NCBI RefSeq assembly: GCF_016428645.1 | Contig: NZ_JAELXW010000008.1 | Location: 102,648 to 166,647, forward strand | Reading direction: 5' to 3' | DNA from: Glycomyces salinus | GTDB taxonomy: Bacteria > Actinomycetota > Actinomycetes > Mycobacteriales > Micromonosporaceae | Length of the DNA: 64,000 bases | In this document: positions 18,060 to 26,583 of the stretch, piece after piece | Position numbering within the stretch: position 1 is the stretch's first letter | Layout: every line of letters starts with the position of its first letter | Position numbers and translations under genes: made by a program | Notes under the pieces: model-generated | Databases searched by the model: none | The model's input: the letters and a program-made list of their open reading frames with translations, nothing else | Told to the model about the DNA's origin: nothing

Positions 18060-19137
18060 CCGCGTGGGTGACGTCCTTCTCCTCGGCGTAGAAGCAGGCG
18101 GTCGGATGAGTACTGCCTTCAGGCTGGTTCGGGTGGTGGTGGGAGACGGGAGGGCGGGTGCCGTTGTCGCCCACGTCGAGGGACGGGACCTCTTCGGCGC
18201 AGCGCTCGGTGGCCTTCCAGCAGCGGGTGCGGAAGCGGCAGCCCGAGGGCGGGTTGATCGGCGAGGGGACGTCCCCTTGCAGGATGATCTCCTCGCGGCG
18301 GCCGCGCAGTTCGGGGTCCGGGACCGGGACGGCCGACAGCAGCGCCTGCGTGTACGGGTGTCGCGGATGGTCGTAGATCTCGGCCGCGGTGCCGCGCTCG
18401 ACGATCTTGCCCAAGTACATCACCGCGACCTCGTCGGCGATGTGGCGCACCACCGACAGGTCGTGGGCGATGAACACGTACGCCAGGCCCAGTTCGTCCC
18501 GGAGCCGTTCGAGCAGGTTGATGACCTGCCCCTGGATGGAGACGTCCAGGGCGCTGACCGGTTCGTCGCAGACCAGGATCTGGGGGCGCAGGGCCAGCGC
18601 GCGGGCGATGCCGATGCGCTGCCTCTGGCCGCCGGAGAACTGGTGCGGGTAGCGGTTGACGTGGTCGGGGCTGAGCCCGACCAGGTCGAGCAGCTCCTTG
18701 ACCTCGGCGGTGACCTTGTCCTTGGGGACCACGCCGGGGTGGATCGCGAACGGCTCGGCGACGATGTCGCCGACGGTCATGCGCGGGTTCAGCGAGGTGT
18801 ACGGGTCCTGGAAGACCAGTTGGATGTCGCGTCGGTGGGGCCGGATCTTGCGCTGCGGGAGGTTCCCGATCTCCTGTCCCAGCAGGTTGATCGATCCCGA
18901 GGTCGGCGGTTCGAGTCCGACCAGGAGTTTGGCGAGGGTCGACTTGCCGCAGCCGGACTCGCCGACGACGCCGAGGGTCTTGCCCGCGTGCAGTTCGAGG
19001 TCGACCCCGTCGACGGCCTGCACGTGCCCGACGGTCCGCTTGAACACGATGCCGCGCTGCACCGGGAAGTGCTTGACCAGGTCCCGGGCCTCCAGGACCG
19101 GTTCGGCGGCGTGCTCTTGGCCCAGCTCAGCGTTCAT
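18052..19137 (-). CDS. Peptide ABC transporter ATP-binding protein (OppF/DppF type)
   Basis: This 361-residue ATPase is the last gene of the peptide-import operon. It has Walker [14 protein letters not shown]-loop [11 protein letters not shown] signature [10 protein letters not shown], Walker [13 protein letters not shown], and the C-terminal oligopeptide-transporter extension with a Cys cluster ([14 protein letters not shown] and a later CFYAEEK). It pairs with the upstream OppD-type ATPase, which it overlaps by 11 bp. Whether the cargo is di- or oligopeptides cannot be told from the ATPases. Confidence 0.9.
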   Translation of the reverse strand: MNAELGQEHAAEPVLEARDLVKHFPVQRGIVFKRTVGHVQAVDGVDLELHAGKTLGVVGESGCGKSTLAKLLVGLEPPTSGSINLLGQEIGNLPQRKIRPHRRDIQLVFQDPYTSLNPRMTVGDIVAEPFAIHPGVVPKDKVTAEVKELLDLVGLSPDHVNRYPHQFSGGQRQRIGIARALALRPQILVCDEPVSALDVSIQGQVINLLERLRDELGLAYVFIAHDLSVVRHIADEVAVMYLGKIVERGTAAEIYDHPRHPYTQALLSAVPVPDPELRGRREEIILQGDVPSPINPPSGCRFRTRCWKATERCAEEVPSLDVGDNGTRPPVSHHHPNQPEGSTHPTACFYAEEKDVTHAVK

Positions 19138-20173
19138 TTCGGTAGACCTCCTCGGCGAAGTGGCAGCGGCTGCGGTGTTCCTCGGCGACGCTCGCCCAGG
19201 GCGGTTCCTCCACCGAGCACTTCTCTTCGGCGGCCCAGCAGCGCGGGTGGAACGAGCAGCCGCCCGGCAGGGAGGCCGGGTTGGGGGGCAGGCCGCGGAT
19301 GACCTCGAGCTCCTGGCCGAGGGTGTCCACGCGCGGGATGGCCCGCAGCAGGGCCTTGGTGTACGGGTTGGCCGGGCGCTTGAACACGTCGTGGATGGAC
19401 GCCTGCTCCATGATCTGCCCGGCGTACATGACCGCGACGTCGTCGGCGACGTCGGCGACCACGCCGAGGTCGTGGGTGATCAGGATGAGCCCCATGCTGC
19501 GCTCTTCCTGGATCTCCTTGAGCAGGCGCATGATCTGGGCCTGCACGGTGACGTCGAGCGCGGTGGTCGGCTCGTCGGCGATGAGGATCTCCGGTTCGAG
19601 CGCCAGGGCCATGGCGATCATGACCCGCTGGCGCATGCCGCCGGAGAACTGGTGCGGGTAGTGGCCGATGCGGTTCTTCGCGTCGGGGATGCCGACCAGG
19701 TCGAGCAGTTCGCCGGCCCGCTTCTTGGCGTCCTTGCGGCTGGAGCCGCGGTGGACGCGGAACAGCTCGCCGATCTGGAATCCGACCGACCACAGGGGGT
19801 TGAGCGCCGAGAGGGCGTCCTGGAAGACCATGCCGATGTGGTTGGAGCGGATGCCGCGCTTGGTGTCCTCGTCCTGTTTGAGGATGTCGACCCCGTGCAG
19901 GCGGACCGCGCCGCCGGTGATGTATCCGGGCGGGGAGTCGAGGATGCCCATGACCGCCTGGGAGGTCACCGACTTGCCCGAGCCGGACTCGCCGACGATC
20001 GCGAGGGTCCGGCCGGTCTCGAGCGAGAAGTTCGCGCCGCGGACGGCGGGGACGCGCTTGCCGCGGATCTTGAACTCGACTCGCAGGTCCTCGACTTCGA
20101 GCAGCGGCGCGTTCATGTCGACGCCCGGCAGGGTGTCGCCGATGATGCGGAGGTTCTCTGCCACTGTTGTCAC
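19127..20173 (-). CDS. Peptide ABC transporter ATP-binding protein (OppD/DppD type)
   Basis: This 348-residue ATPase has Walker [13 protein letters not shown], signature FSGGMRQRV, Walker [13 protein letters not shown], and the C-terminal Cys-containing segment [16 protein letters not shown]. The GTG at 20173 overlaps the stop of the upstream permease in a GTGA arrangement, which decides the start. An alternative in-frame ATG gives [15 protein letters not shown]. It forms the heterodimeric ATPase of the importer with the following gene. Confidence 0.88.
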   Translation of the reverse strand: MTTVAENLRIIGDTLPGVDMNAPLLEVEDLRVEFKIRGKRVPAVRGANFSLETGRTLAIVGESGSGKSVTSQAVMGILDSPPGYITGGAVRLHGVDILKQDEDTKRGIRSNHIGMVFQDALSALNPLWSVGFQIGELFRVHRGSSRKDAKKRAGELLDLVGIPDAKNRIGHYPHQFSGGMRQRVMIAMALALEPEILIADEPTTALDVTVQAQIMRLLKEIQEERSMGLILITHDLGVVADVADDVAVMYAGQIMEQASIHDVFKRPANPYTKALLRAIPRVDTLGQELEVIRGLPPNPASLPGGCSFHPRCWAAEEKCSVEEPPWASVAEEHRSRCHFAEEVYRNER

Positions 20174-21093
20174 CTCAGCTTCGGGTCGAGGGCGTCGCGC
20201 AGGGCGTCGCCGAAGGTCGCGAACGAGAACACGGTCAGGATCAGCAGCAGCAGCGGTATCCCGAACAGGTAGATGTAGCCTCCGGCGGCCCATTGGGTGC
20301 CGTTGGACAGCAGCACGCCCCAGCTGGTCGCGGGCGGCTGCACGCCGATGCCGAGCACCGCCAGGGCCGATTCGGCGACGATGATCGAGCCGAGGGTGGT
20401 GGGGATGACCGCGGTCACCGGGATGATCGCGTTGGGCAGGATGTGCTTGAACATGATCCGGCGGTCCTTGGCGCCCAGGCAGCGGGCGGCGGTGACGTAG
20501 TCGAGGTTCTTGGTCTCGATCGTCGCCGCACGGGTGTAGCGGGTGAACTCCATCCACCCGAAGATGGCGAGCGCGATCGCCGGTGGCGCCACGGTCTCGA
20601 ACAGGTTGTCGGGCGCCCCGCGGCCGCGGAAGAGGCTCAGCAGCAGGATCGCTCCGAGCATCAGCGGGACCACGATGAACACGTCAACGGCGCGGGAGAT
20701 GATCGCGTCGATCACGCCGCCGTAGTAGCCGGCGAGGATGCCGGTGACCATGCCGATCAGGACCGCGACGATCATCACCGACAGGGCCAGCGTGATGGTC
20801 GGCCGGGTGCCGTGGACGAGGGTGGCCGCGAAGTCGCATCCGAACTGGTCGGTGCCGAGCGGGTGCTCTCCGGTGAACCAGGTGTCGGGCCGCTCCCTGG
20901 CGTCGCTGCCGATGCACCTGGTGGGGCTCTTGTCGGTGAACAGCGTCGGGAACGCGGCCATGGTGAACACGAAGAGCATGATCAGCGAGGCGATGATGAC
21001 GTCGGGGCGCCTGCGCATGGTGCGGAAGGCGTCCTTCCACAGCGAGCTCTGCGCGGTGTCCGGTTCGGGCTTGGGTGCGGTCAGCTCACTCAT
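20170..21093 (-). CDS. Peptide ABC transporter permease (OppC/DppC type)
   Basis: This 307-residue inner-membrane permease has about six hydrophobic segments. It has an extracytoplasmic loop after the first helix, HPLGTDQFGCD, and an EAA-type motif (YVTAARCLGAKDRRIMFKHILPN) contacting the ATPases. It overlaps the upstream permease by 8 bp and the downstream ATPase by 4 bp, typical of a tightly coupled operon. Confidence 0.92.
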   Translation of the reverse strand: MSELTAPKPEPDTAQSSLWKDAFRTMRRRPDVIIASLIMLFVFTMAAFPTLFTDKSPTRCIGSDARERPDTWFTGEHPLGTDQFGCDFAATLVHGTRPTITLALSVMIVAVLIGMVTGILAGYYGGVIDAIISRAVDVFIVVPLMLGAILLLSLFRGRGAPDNLFETVAPPAIALAIFGWMEFTRYTRAATIETKNLDYVTAARCLGAKDRRIMFKHILPNAIIPVTAVIPTTLGSIIVAESALAVLGIGVQPPATSWGVLLSNGTQWAAGGYIYLFGIPLLLLILTVFSFATFGDALRDALDPKLR

Positions 21094-22096
21094 AGCGGAT
21101 CCTCGGGTCGAGGGCGGCGTACAGCAGGTCGACGATGAGGGTCACGATCACGACGACCACCGCGGTGACGGTCAGCCCGACGATCACCAGGTTCACTTCC
21201 TGGCGCTGGACGGCCTGGAAGATCATCCGCCCCATGCCGGGGATGTTCATGATGCCCTCGGTGAGGACGGCGCCGGAGAGCGCGAAGGCGAAGATGTATC
21301 CGACTCCGGTGACGACCGGGATCATGGAGTTGCGCACCACGTGCACGACGGTGATGCGCATGTTGGGCAGGCCCTTGGCTTTAGCGGTGCGGACGAAGTC
21401 CGAACCGAGGTTCTCGAGCTGGCTGGCCCTCACCAGGCGGGTGAGGGTGGCCAGGCCGACGGTGCCGACGATGATGCCCGGGATGATGATCGTCGTCCAG
21501 GGATGGTCGGGGTCGTAGCTGGGACTGAAGACCTCTCCCATGAACGTGTCGGCCCCCCAGATGTCTCTGGCCCAGTTGGTCAGCGGCACCGCGGCGAGGT
21601 AGACGTAGGCCAGCAGGACCAGGAACACCGGGACCGAGTCGATCAGGATCGTGGTGCCCCGGACGGTGTGGTCGATGAAGCCGCCTCGGTGGCGGGCGGC
21701 CCAGGTGCCCAGCAGCATCGCGACGATGACCAGGGTGAGCGTGGAGAATATGAACAGCCGCAGCGTGTTGGGGATGTAGATGGCCAGCAGGTCGCCGACG
21801 TCGCGGTTGCCGTTGAGGGTGGTGCCCAGGTCGCCGGACGCGTATCTCTGGAGGCGTTCGACGAACGGCACCAGGCACGGGTCGCCAGGGCGGTCGTAGC
21901 ACGCGTTGTCGAGACCGTAGAGCTTCTCCACCTGAGCGAGCATGGCCGGCGGCGGGGTCCTGTCCCCTCCGAAGAACAGGATCGCGGGGTTGCCGCGGAT
22001 CTGCACCGACAGCGCCATCAGGTAGTGCAGCAAGAACAAGACGATGCCGAGGGTGAGCAGCCCCTGGAGCAGTCGTCGAATGACGTAGCGTCCCAT
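21086..22096 (-). CDS. Peptide ABC transporter permease (OppB/DppB type)
   Basis: This 336-residue permease begins MGRYVIRRLLQGLLTLGIVL, the classic OppB/DppB N-terminus. It has a long periplasmic loop after helix 1 and a C-terminal EAA motif (DFVRTAKAKGLPNMRITVVHVVRNS). It is separated from the solute-binding-protein gene by 73 bp that hold a perfect 13-bp hairpin. Confidence 0.92.
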   Translation of the reverse strand: MGRYVIRRLLQGLLTLGIVLFLLHYLMALSVQIRGNPAILFFGGDRTPPPAMLAQVEKLYGLDNACYDRPGDPCLVPFVERLQRYASGDLGTTLNGNRDVGDLLAIYIPNTLRLFIFSTLTLVIVAMLLGTWAARHRGGFIDHTVRGTTILIDSVPVFLVLLAYVYLAAVPLTNWARDIWGADTFMGEVFSPSYDPDHPWTTIIIPGIIVGTVGLATLTRLVRASQLENLGSDFVRTAKAKGLPNMRITVVHVVRNSMIPVVTGVGYIFAFALSGAVLTEGIMNIPGMGRMIFQAVQRQEVNLVIVGLTVTAVVVVIVTLIVDLLYAALDPRIRYE

Positions 22097-22114
22097 TATC
22101 TTCCGTCCTCAGGA

Positions 22115-22143
22115 CCGCGGGCGGGTCGACGACCCGCCCGCGG
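22115..22143 (-). terminator. Intra-operon hairpin downstream of peptide-binding protein gene
   Basis: A perfect 13-bp stem CCGCGGGCGGGTC / GACCCGCCCGCGG with a 3-nt loop lies between the SBP stop and the permease start. It probably acts as a partial terminator or RNA stabiliser giving excess binding protein. Confidence 0.7.
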
Positions 22144-22169
22144 AATATCCGTTGTGTTCCGGCTACCGG

Positions 22170-23831
22170 CTATTCGGTGAGCTCGACGTCGCGCAGTTCG
22201 AGGTCGCCGCCGGGCGCGGCGTAGATCGGGTTGACCACGGCGTTCTGGACGCGCTCGGTGTAGTAGAAGTTGATCTTGCCCGCCCAGAGCGGGACGCTCG
22301 GGAACGTCTCGGCGAGGATCGCTTCGGCCTCCTGGTAGAGGGCCACGGCCTCGTCGAGGGTCTCGGCGGCGGTCGCCTCGGCGATCTTGGCGTCGTACTC
22401 CTCGCTCTCGAAGCCGTTGTCGTTCTTGTCGAAGCCGCCGCCGTAGATCGGCTCGAGGTAGTTCTCGTTGAGGTTGTAGTCGGGGCCCCAGCCGTCGCGG
22501 AACGGGCCGTCGAGGCCGTGTGCCTCGCGCTCGGCCAGGTAGTCGGTCCACTCCATGGTCACCAGCTCGTATTCCAGGCCGATCGACTCGGTGATGGAGT
22601 CGCCGATGGCGCGGAAGATGTCGACGTTGTCGTTGGAGTCGTTGACCCAGATCCGCAGCTTCTCGCCCTCGGGCCAGTCCGAGGCGTCGAACAGCCGCTG
22701 GGCTTCATCGGGGTTGTACTCGCAGTACTCGCCGCAGGCGCCCTGGCCTCCGCCGAGGATGGACTCGGGCACCCAGCCGTCCAGCGGCGTGCCGCGTTCG
22801 GGGCCGATGACGTTGAGCACGCCCTCGCGGTCGATGGCCATCGACAGGGCGTGGCGCAGGTCGATGTCCTGGAACTTCTCATCGTAGAGCGGGAGGCCCA
22901 GCATGGTGATGCTCGGGTCCGGCATGGCGATGTGGCGCTCCTGGAGCTCAGGGTCGTTCTGCGCGGACTCGTAGGTGGCCGCGGTCGGGCGGCAGATGTC
23001 GATGTCGCCGGTCTCGAAGTCGGCCCAGCAGTCGTTGCCCTCGAGGTAGACGTTCCAGGTGACGCCGCCGATGCTCGGCATCTCCCCCTGGTAGTCGTCC
23101 CAGGTGACGGCGGTGCCGCCGGACTCGACGTCGTAGGGCTCTTCGAACATGAACGGGCCGTTGCCGATCGGCCGCGCCTCACAGGCTTCGAGGTCGTCCA
23201 GGCATTCCTGGGCGAGCGGGAAGAACGCCTCGTATCCCAGCATGGTCGGGAAGCCGAGGAACGGCGAGGTCAGGTTGACCTCGAGGGTGTGGTCGTCGAC
23301 CGCGGTCAGGCCGGACATCTCGGTGGGGACGTCGTCGGGGAACTCCGGCACGTCGGGGTCGGCCCACTCCTCTTCCGGCAGCGGGTCGGGGTTCAACGCG
23401 CCATAGCCTTCGATGGTGGCCATGAAGTAGTTGAGCGGCAGGGAGTTCGGGGCGTATGCGACCCGGTTCCAGCCGCGGATGAACGCCTCGGCGTCCACCG
23501 GCTCGCCGTTGTGGAAGGTCAGGCCCTCCTTGATGGTGATCGTCCAGGTCTGGTTGTCCTCGGACGTGATCTCCTCGGCGACGAGGTTCTCGGCCTCGCC
23601 GGTGTCGGCGTTGTAGTAGACCAGTCCGTCGTAGACGTTCTTGATGACGCGGTAGCCCTCGGATTCGCCGGCTCCGCCTGGAATCAGGCTGCGGACTTCT
23701 CCGATCGGCATGTTGAAGATGCCGCCGTCGCCCTCTCCGTCGCCGCCTACGTCGCTTTCGTCTCCGGCGCAGGCGCTCAATGCGAGTGCGGCGGCTGCGC
23801 CTGTGGCCACAGCCATTTTGATTCGTCTCAC
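22170..23831 (-). CDS. Peptide ABC transporter substrate-binding lipoprotein
   Basis: This 553-residue SBP_bac_5 (family 5) protein captures peptides at the cell surface. GTG 23831 (CTGGAG 7 nt upstream) starts a short basic VRRIK leader, a hydrophobic stretch and lipobox LSAC, so the mature protein is a lipoprotein. Family features include VYDGLVYYNADTGEAEN, LTFHNGEPVDAEAF, and RHALSMAIDREGVLNVI. It is the first gene of the operon, and an 8-bp inverted repeat lies 16 nt upstream of the start. Some homologs bind nickel or opines rather than peptides, so the cargo is inferred. Confidence 0.9.
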   Translation of the reverse strand: MRRIKMAVATGAAAALALSACAGDESDVGGDGEGDGGIFNMPIGEVRSLIPGGAGESEGYRVIKNVYDGLVYYNADTGEAENLVAEEITSEDNQTWTITIKEGLTFHNGEPVDAEAFIRGWNRVAYAPNSLPLNYFMATIEGYGALNPDPLPEEEWADPDVPEFPDDVPTEMSGLTAVDDHTLEVNLTSPFLGFPTMLGYEAFFPLAQECLDDLEACEARPIGNGPFMFEEPYDVESGGTAVTWDDYQGEMPSIGGVTWNVYLEGNDCWADFETGDIDICRPTAATYESAQNDPELQERHIAMPDPSITMLGLPLYDEKFQDIDLRHALSMAIDREGVLNVIGPERGTPLDGWVPESILGGGQGACGEYCEYNPDEAQRLFDASDWPEGEKLRIWVNDSNDNVDIFRAIGDSITESIGLEYELVTMEWTDYLAEREAHGLDGPFRDGWGPDYNLNENYLEPIYGGGFDKNDNGFESEEYDAKIAEATAAETLDEAVALYQEAEAILAETFPSVPLWAGKINFYYTERVQNAVVNPIYAAPGGDLELRDVELTE

Positions 23832-23846
23832 TGGTCGCTCCAGGGA

Positions 23847-23874
23847 TGTGAGTTGAGTCGTGGGATAACTCACA
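23847..23874 (-). promoter_or_regulatory. Inverted repeat upstream of the peptide-transport operon
   Basis: TGTGAGTT (23847-23854) and AACTCACA (23867-23874) form a perfect 8-bp dyad with a 12-bp spacer. It lies 16 nt ahead of the SBP start, within the expected promoter/5'UTR. It is a candidate operator or mRNA stem-loop. The rest of the gap to 24036 is AT-richer, with no other recognised element. Confidence 0.45.
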
Positions 23875-24036
23875 CCATGTCGCACAAATCATCGAAACGA
23901 AAGGGTGCGTTGTGAAATCGTTACCTAGAGGTGGGCACCCGGAGACCTTGAAGCTCGAATATTAAGTTTGGATTACCGCCCCAATCCAGACTTGTGAGAG
24001 TCATGTTGCGGCTGTGGTTCCAGTCAGCGCAAGTGT

Positions 24037-24759
24037 TCACTCCGGCAACAGATATGCGGAGGCCTCCGCGGCGCAGGCGGGGCCGTACGACTCCTCCAGC
24101 CTGCGCACGAATTCGACGGAATTGATCGAGTATCCAGTGGTACCGACTGATTCGAGCGCCACCGTGGTCAATTGACCGCCGATCTCGGCGGCGCGGCGCA
24201 GCGGCATGCCCCAGCCGAGCGCCGAGAGCAGCCCGGCCTTGAAGGCCGCCGTCGCCCCGGCCGGGTCGATCACCTCGCGGGCCCTGGCGACCGGGACGTG
24301 GACGCGGTCCATGTCGTGCCCGGCGATCTCGATGCCGTCCTGGTCGAGCGTGGTGATCCGCACCCGCACCTTCGAGAGGACCTCGTCCTCGTCCAGGCCC
24401 GCGGAGGCCTTGAGGAACTCGTATTCGGCCTGGCCGGTCACCAGGAACTTCGCCCCGGAGATGAACTCGGCGGCCTCGTCGCCCTCGAGCCCGGCCGGGT
24501 CGGCGCTGAACTCCAGGCCCAAGTCCCGGCACTGCTCGGCGTAGTAGAGCATGGCCTTGGGATCTTCCGGTCCGATGTGGATCAGACCCAGCGGGCCGGT
24601 GCGCTCCATGACCTCGATGAGGTCGGGGTTGTCCACGGCGACGCTCACGGAGCCGTGGGTCAGCACCGCGCCGGGCTCCAGGGCCGCGGCATCGCGGCCG
24701 AGCCGCGACATCCCGTAGACGATGTCCCCGGCGTCGAGGCCGGTGACGGCGGTCTGCAT
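24037..24759 (-). CDS. Degenerate PfkB-family carbohydrate kinase (adenosine kinase-like pseudokinase)
   Basis: This 240-residue protein aligns by eye with actinobacterial adenosine kinase-like PfkB proteins (usually ~320 residues): GMSRLG, LIHIGPEDPKAMLYYAEQCRDLGLEF, TTLDQDGIEIAG, AFKAGLLSALGWG. About 80 residues of the substrate-binding/lid region are missing. The catalytic DPxGxGDAF motif reads D165-P-A-G-A-T-A171, so both the anion-hole Gly and the catalytic Asp are replaced. Phosphotransfer is therefore unlikely. The frame is otherwise intact and the gene sits where the active kinase is found in relatives, next to the Fe-S carrier, so it may be a retained regulatory paralog or an early pseudogene. 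The ATG at 24759 has a weak upstream AGAGG. Confidence 0.75.
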   Translation of the reverse strand: MQTAVTGLDAGDIVYGMSRLGRDAAALEPGAVLTHGSVSVAVDNPDLIEVMERTGPLGLIHIGPEDPKAMLYYAEQCRDLGLEFSADPAGLEGDEAAEFISGAKFLVTGQAEYEFLKASAGLDEDEVLSKVRVRITTLDQDGIEIAGHDMDRVHVPVARAREVIDPAGATAAFKAGLLSALGWGMPLRRAAEIGGQLTTVALESVGTTGYSINSVEFVRRLEESYGPACAAEASAYLLPE

Positions 24760-24800
24760 GGTGAGGAGACCTCTTCCAGAAGGATTTCAGACAGAGAAAT

Positions 24801-24841
24801 GGCCCGGTCGGGCACTCGCTATGGGCGGATTCGACCGGGCC
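24801..24841 (-). terminator. Hairpin between Fe-S carrier and pseudokinase genes
   Basis: GGCCCGGTCG (24801-24810) pairs with CGACCGGGCC (24832-24841) over a 21-nt loop, just downstream of the Fe-S carrier stop on the minus strand. Confidence 0.5.
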
Positions 24842-24860
24842 GTCGGATGTCGCGCGGCGT

Positions 24861-25226
24861 CTAGTGGAAGGAGTCGCCGCAGGCGCACGAGCCCTGGGCG
24901 TTCGGGTTGTCGATCGTGAAGCCCTGGGCGTCGATGCGGTCGGCGAAGTCGATGCTGGCGCCCATCAGATAGGGAACGCTCATGCGGTCGACGACGACTT
25001 CGAAGCCATCGTAGGCGGAGATCACGTCGCCCTCGCGGCGGTCGGTGTCGAAGAAGAGCCCGTAACGCAGGCCCGAACAGCCGCCGGGGCTGACCTCGAC
25101 GCGCAGCGCCAGGCCCTCCTCGCCTTCCTGCTCGATGAGGGCTTTGACTTTGTCGGCGGCCGTGTCGGTGAGCACAACGCCCGTGGCGGTGTCCTTGACT
25201 TCCTCGGCCTGCTGAGTGGCGCTCAC
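24861..25226 (-). CDS. A-type iron-sulfur carrier (HesB/IscA/ErpA family)
   Basis: This 121-residue protein delivers Fe-S clusters to apo-proteins. The three conserved cysteines are present: C in SPGGCSGLRY and the C-terminal CAC in GSCACGDSF. The GTG at 25226 is chosen because AGGAGG lies at ideal spacing upstream and the resulting N-terminus fits the family; the longer frame to 25307 lacks support. NadA, a 4Fe-4S enzyme encoded nearby, is a plausible client, as are other Fe-S proteins (inference). Confidence 0.92.
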   Translation of the reverse strand: MSATQQAEEVKDTATGVVLTDTAADKVKALIEQEGEEGLALRVEVSPGGCSGLRYGLFFDTDRREGDVISAYDGFEVVVDRMSVPYLMGASIDFADRIDAQGFTIDNPNAQGSCACGDSFH

Positions 25227-25368
25227 TTCTGGTCCTCCTGAAGATTCGAGATCAACGGCATCAACAGTACCTAACAACGGCGCTGGTATGCCTATTCCCG
25301 AGCTCAAGCGACCGGGACCTTGAACACGGTCCGAACGCTTGAACGCGGGATCTGACGCACAGCCTAGT

Positions 25369-26469
25369 TTAGTGCCAGGATCTCGCGACCGACTCCGCCA
25401 GCGCCTCCAGGCCCTCTACCGGGGCCTTCATCGCCTCCTCGACGCCGCCGACCAGGTCGGTGACCGAATGGACACCGGCCAGCTCGGGGTGCGAGTCGAT
25501 GTCGGCCCTCCCGGCCATGACCAGGCAGGGCCTGCCGTGGGCTCTGGCTCCGGCCGCGACCTCGGCGGCCAGCTTGCCGCGCAGGCTCTGGGCGTCGAAC
25601 GAGCCCTCGCCGGTGACGACCAGGTCCGAGGCGGCGATCGCGGCGTCGAGCCCCACGGCCCGGCAGGTGAGCTTCGCGCCCGATTCCCGCCTTCCGCCGA
25701 GCAGGAAGAAGGCCATTCCGAGGCCGCCGGCCGCGCCCGCGCCGGGCAGGGAGGCCGCGCCGGGGGCCTCCAGGTCGCGCTCGGCGACCTGCGCGAACGC
25801 GGCCAGCGCCGACTCCAGCAGCGGCAGGTCGGCGTCCCTGGCGCCCTTCTGGGGGCCGAACATGCGGGTCGCCCCGACCGGTCCCAGCAGCGGGGAGTCG
25901 ACGTCGGTCGCGGCGGCGAACTCGACACCGCGGGTGCGCGGTTGCCCGGTGACCGACTCGCACGCGGCCAGGGCCGCGCCGCCGTGGGGCAGCACGTTGC
26001 CGCCCGCGTCCCGGCAGGTCAGGCCGAGGGCGGTGAGCATTCCGGCGCCGGCGTCGTTGGTGGCGGAGCCGCCCAGTCCGACCACGATCCGGCGGGCGCC
26101 GGTCTCCACCGCGTGGGTGATGATCTGGCCCAGGCCGTAGGTGGTGGTGCGCCGCGGGTCGCGCTCGGCGGGCGCGAGCAGGTGGAGGCCGCAGGCGGCG
26201 GCCGATTCGACGTAGGCGGTGCCGCCGTCGCGCAGGTAGTCGGCCCTGACCGGGCGGCCCAAGGGGTCGCAGGCGTCGACGGTGACGCGGCGGGCGTCCG
26301 GCAGGGCGGCCTCGAGGACGTCGACGAAGCCGGGTCCGCCGTCGGCCAGGGGCAGTTCGGCGGTCTCGTCGTCGGCCCGTGCGCGCTTCCAGCCGGCGGC
26401 GATCGCGGCCGCGGCCTCGGAGGCGGTCATGGTTCCGGCGAACTTGTCGGGAGCTATGAGGATGCGCAC
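25369..26469 (-). CDS. Glycerate kinase (GarK/GlxK family)
   Basis: This enzyme phosphorylates D-glycerate using ATP, feeding glycolysis. The 366-residue protein has the family N-terminus MRILIAPDKFAGTMTASEAA, LADGGPGFVDVL, VGLGGSATNDAGAGML, QKGARDADL, GAGAAGGLGMAFFLLGG and GEGSFDAQSLRGK. All are diagnostic of type 1 glycerate kinases. Whether the product is 2- or 3-phosphoglycerate is not predictable. It is divergent from nadA. Confidence 0.92.
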   Translation of the reverse strand: MRILIAPDKFAGTMTASEAAAAIAAGWKRARADDETAELPLADGGPGFVDVLEAALPDARRVTVDACDPLGRPVRADYLRDGGTAYVESAAACGLHLLAPAERDPRRTTTYGLGQIITHAVETGARRIVVGLGGSATNDAGAGMLTALGLTCRDAGGNVLPHGGAALAACESVTGQPRTRGVEFAAATDVDSPLLGPVGATRMFGPQKGARDADLPLLESALAAFAQVAERDLEAPGAASLPGAGAAGGLGMAFFLLGGRRESGAKLTCRAVGLDAAIAASDLVVTGEGSFDAQSLRGKLAAEVAAGARAHGRPCLVMAGRADIDSHPELAGVHSVTDLVGGVEEAMKAPVEGLEALAESVARSWH

Positions 26470-26562
26470 ACCGAAAGCCTAATGGATGGCCCGGACCGTT
26501 GGGTAACCGCTTGCCAGGCCGGATCGGTCCGTTTTTCGGAGTGTGCGGAATGTGATCGAGAC

Positions 26563-26583
26563 ATGCAAGAATTGATCGCATGA
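26563..26583 (+). other. Six-codon upstream ORF overlapping the nadA start
   Basis: ATG 26563 encodes MQELIA and stops at TGA 26581-26583, overlapping the nadA ATG as ATGA. nadA itself has no visible SD, so translation could be coupled. It could equally be chance. Confidence 0.3.
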
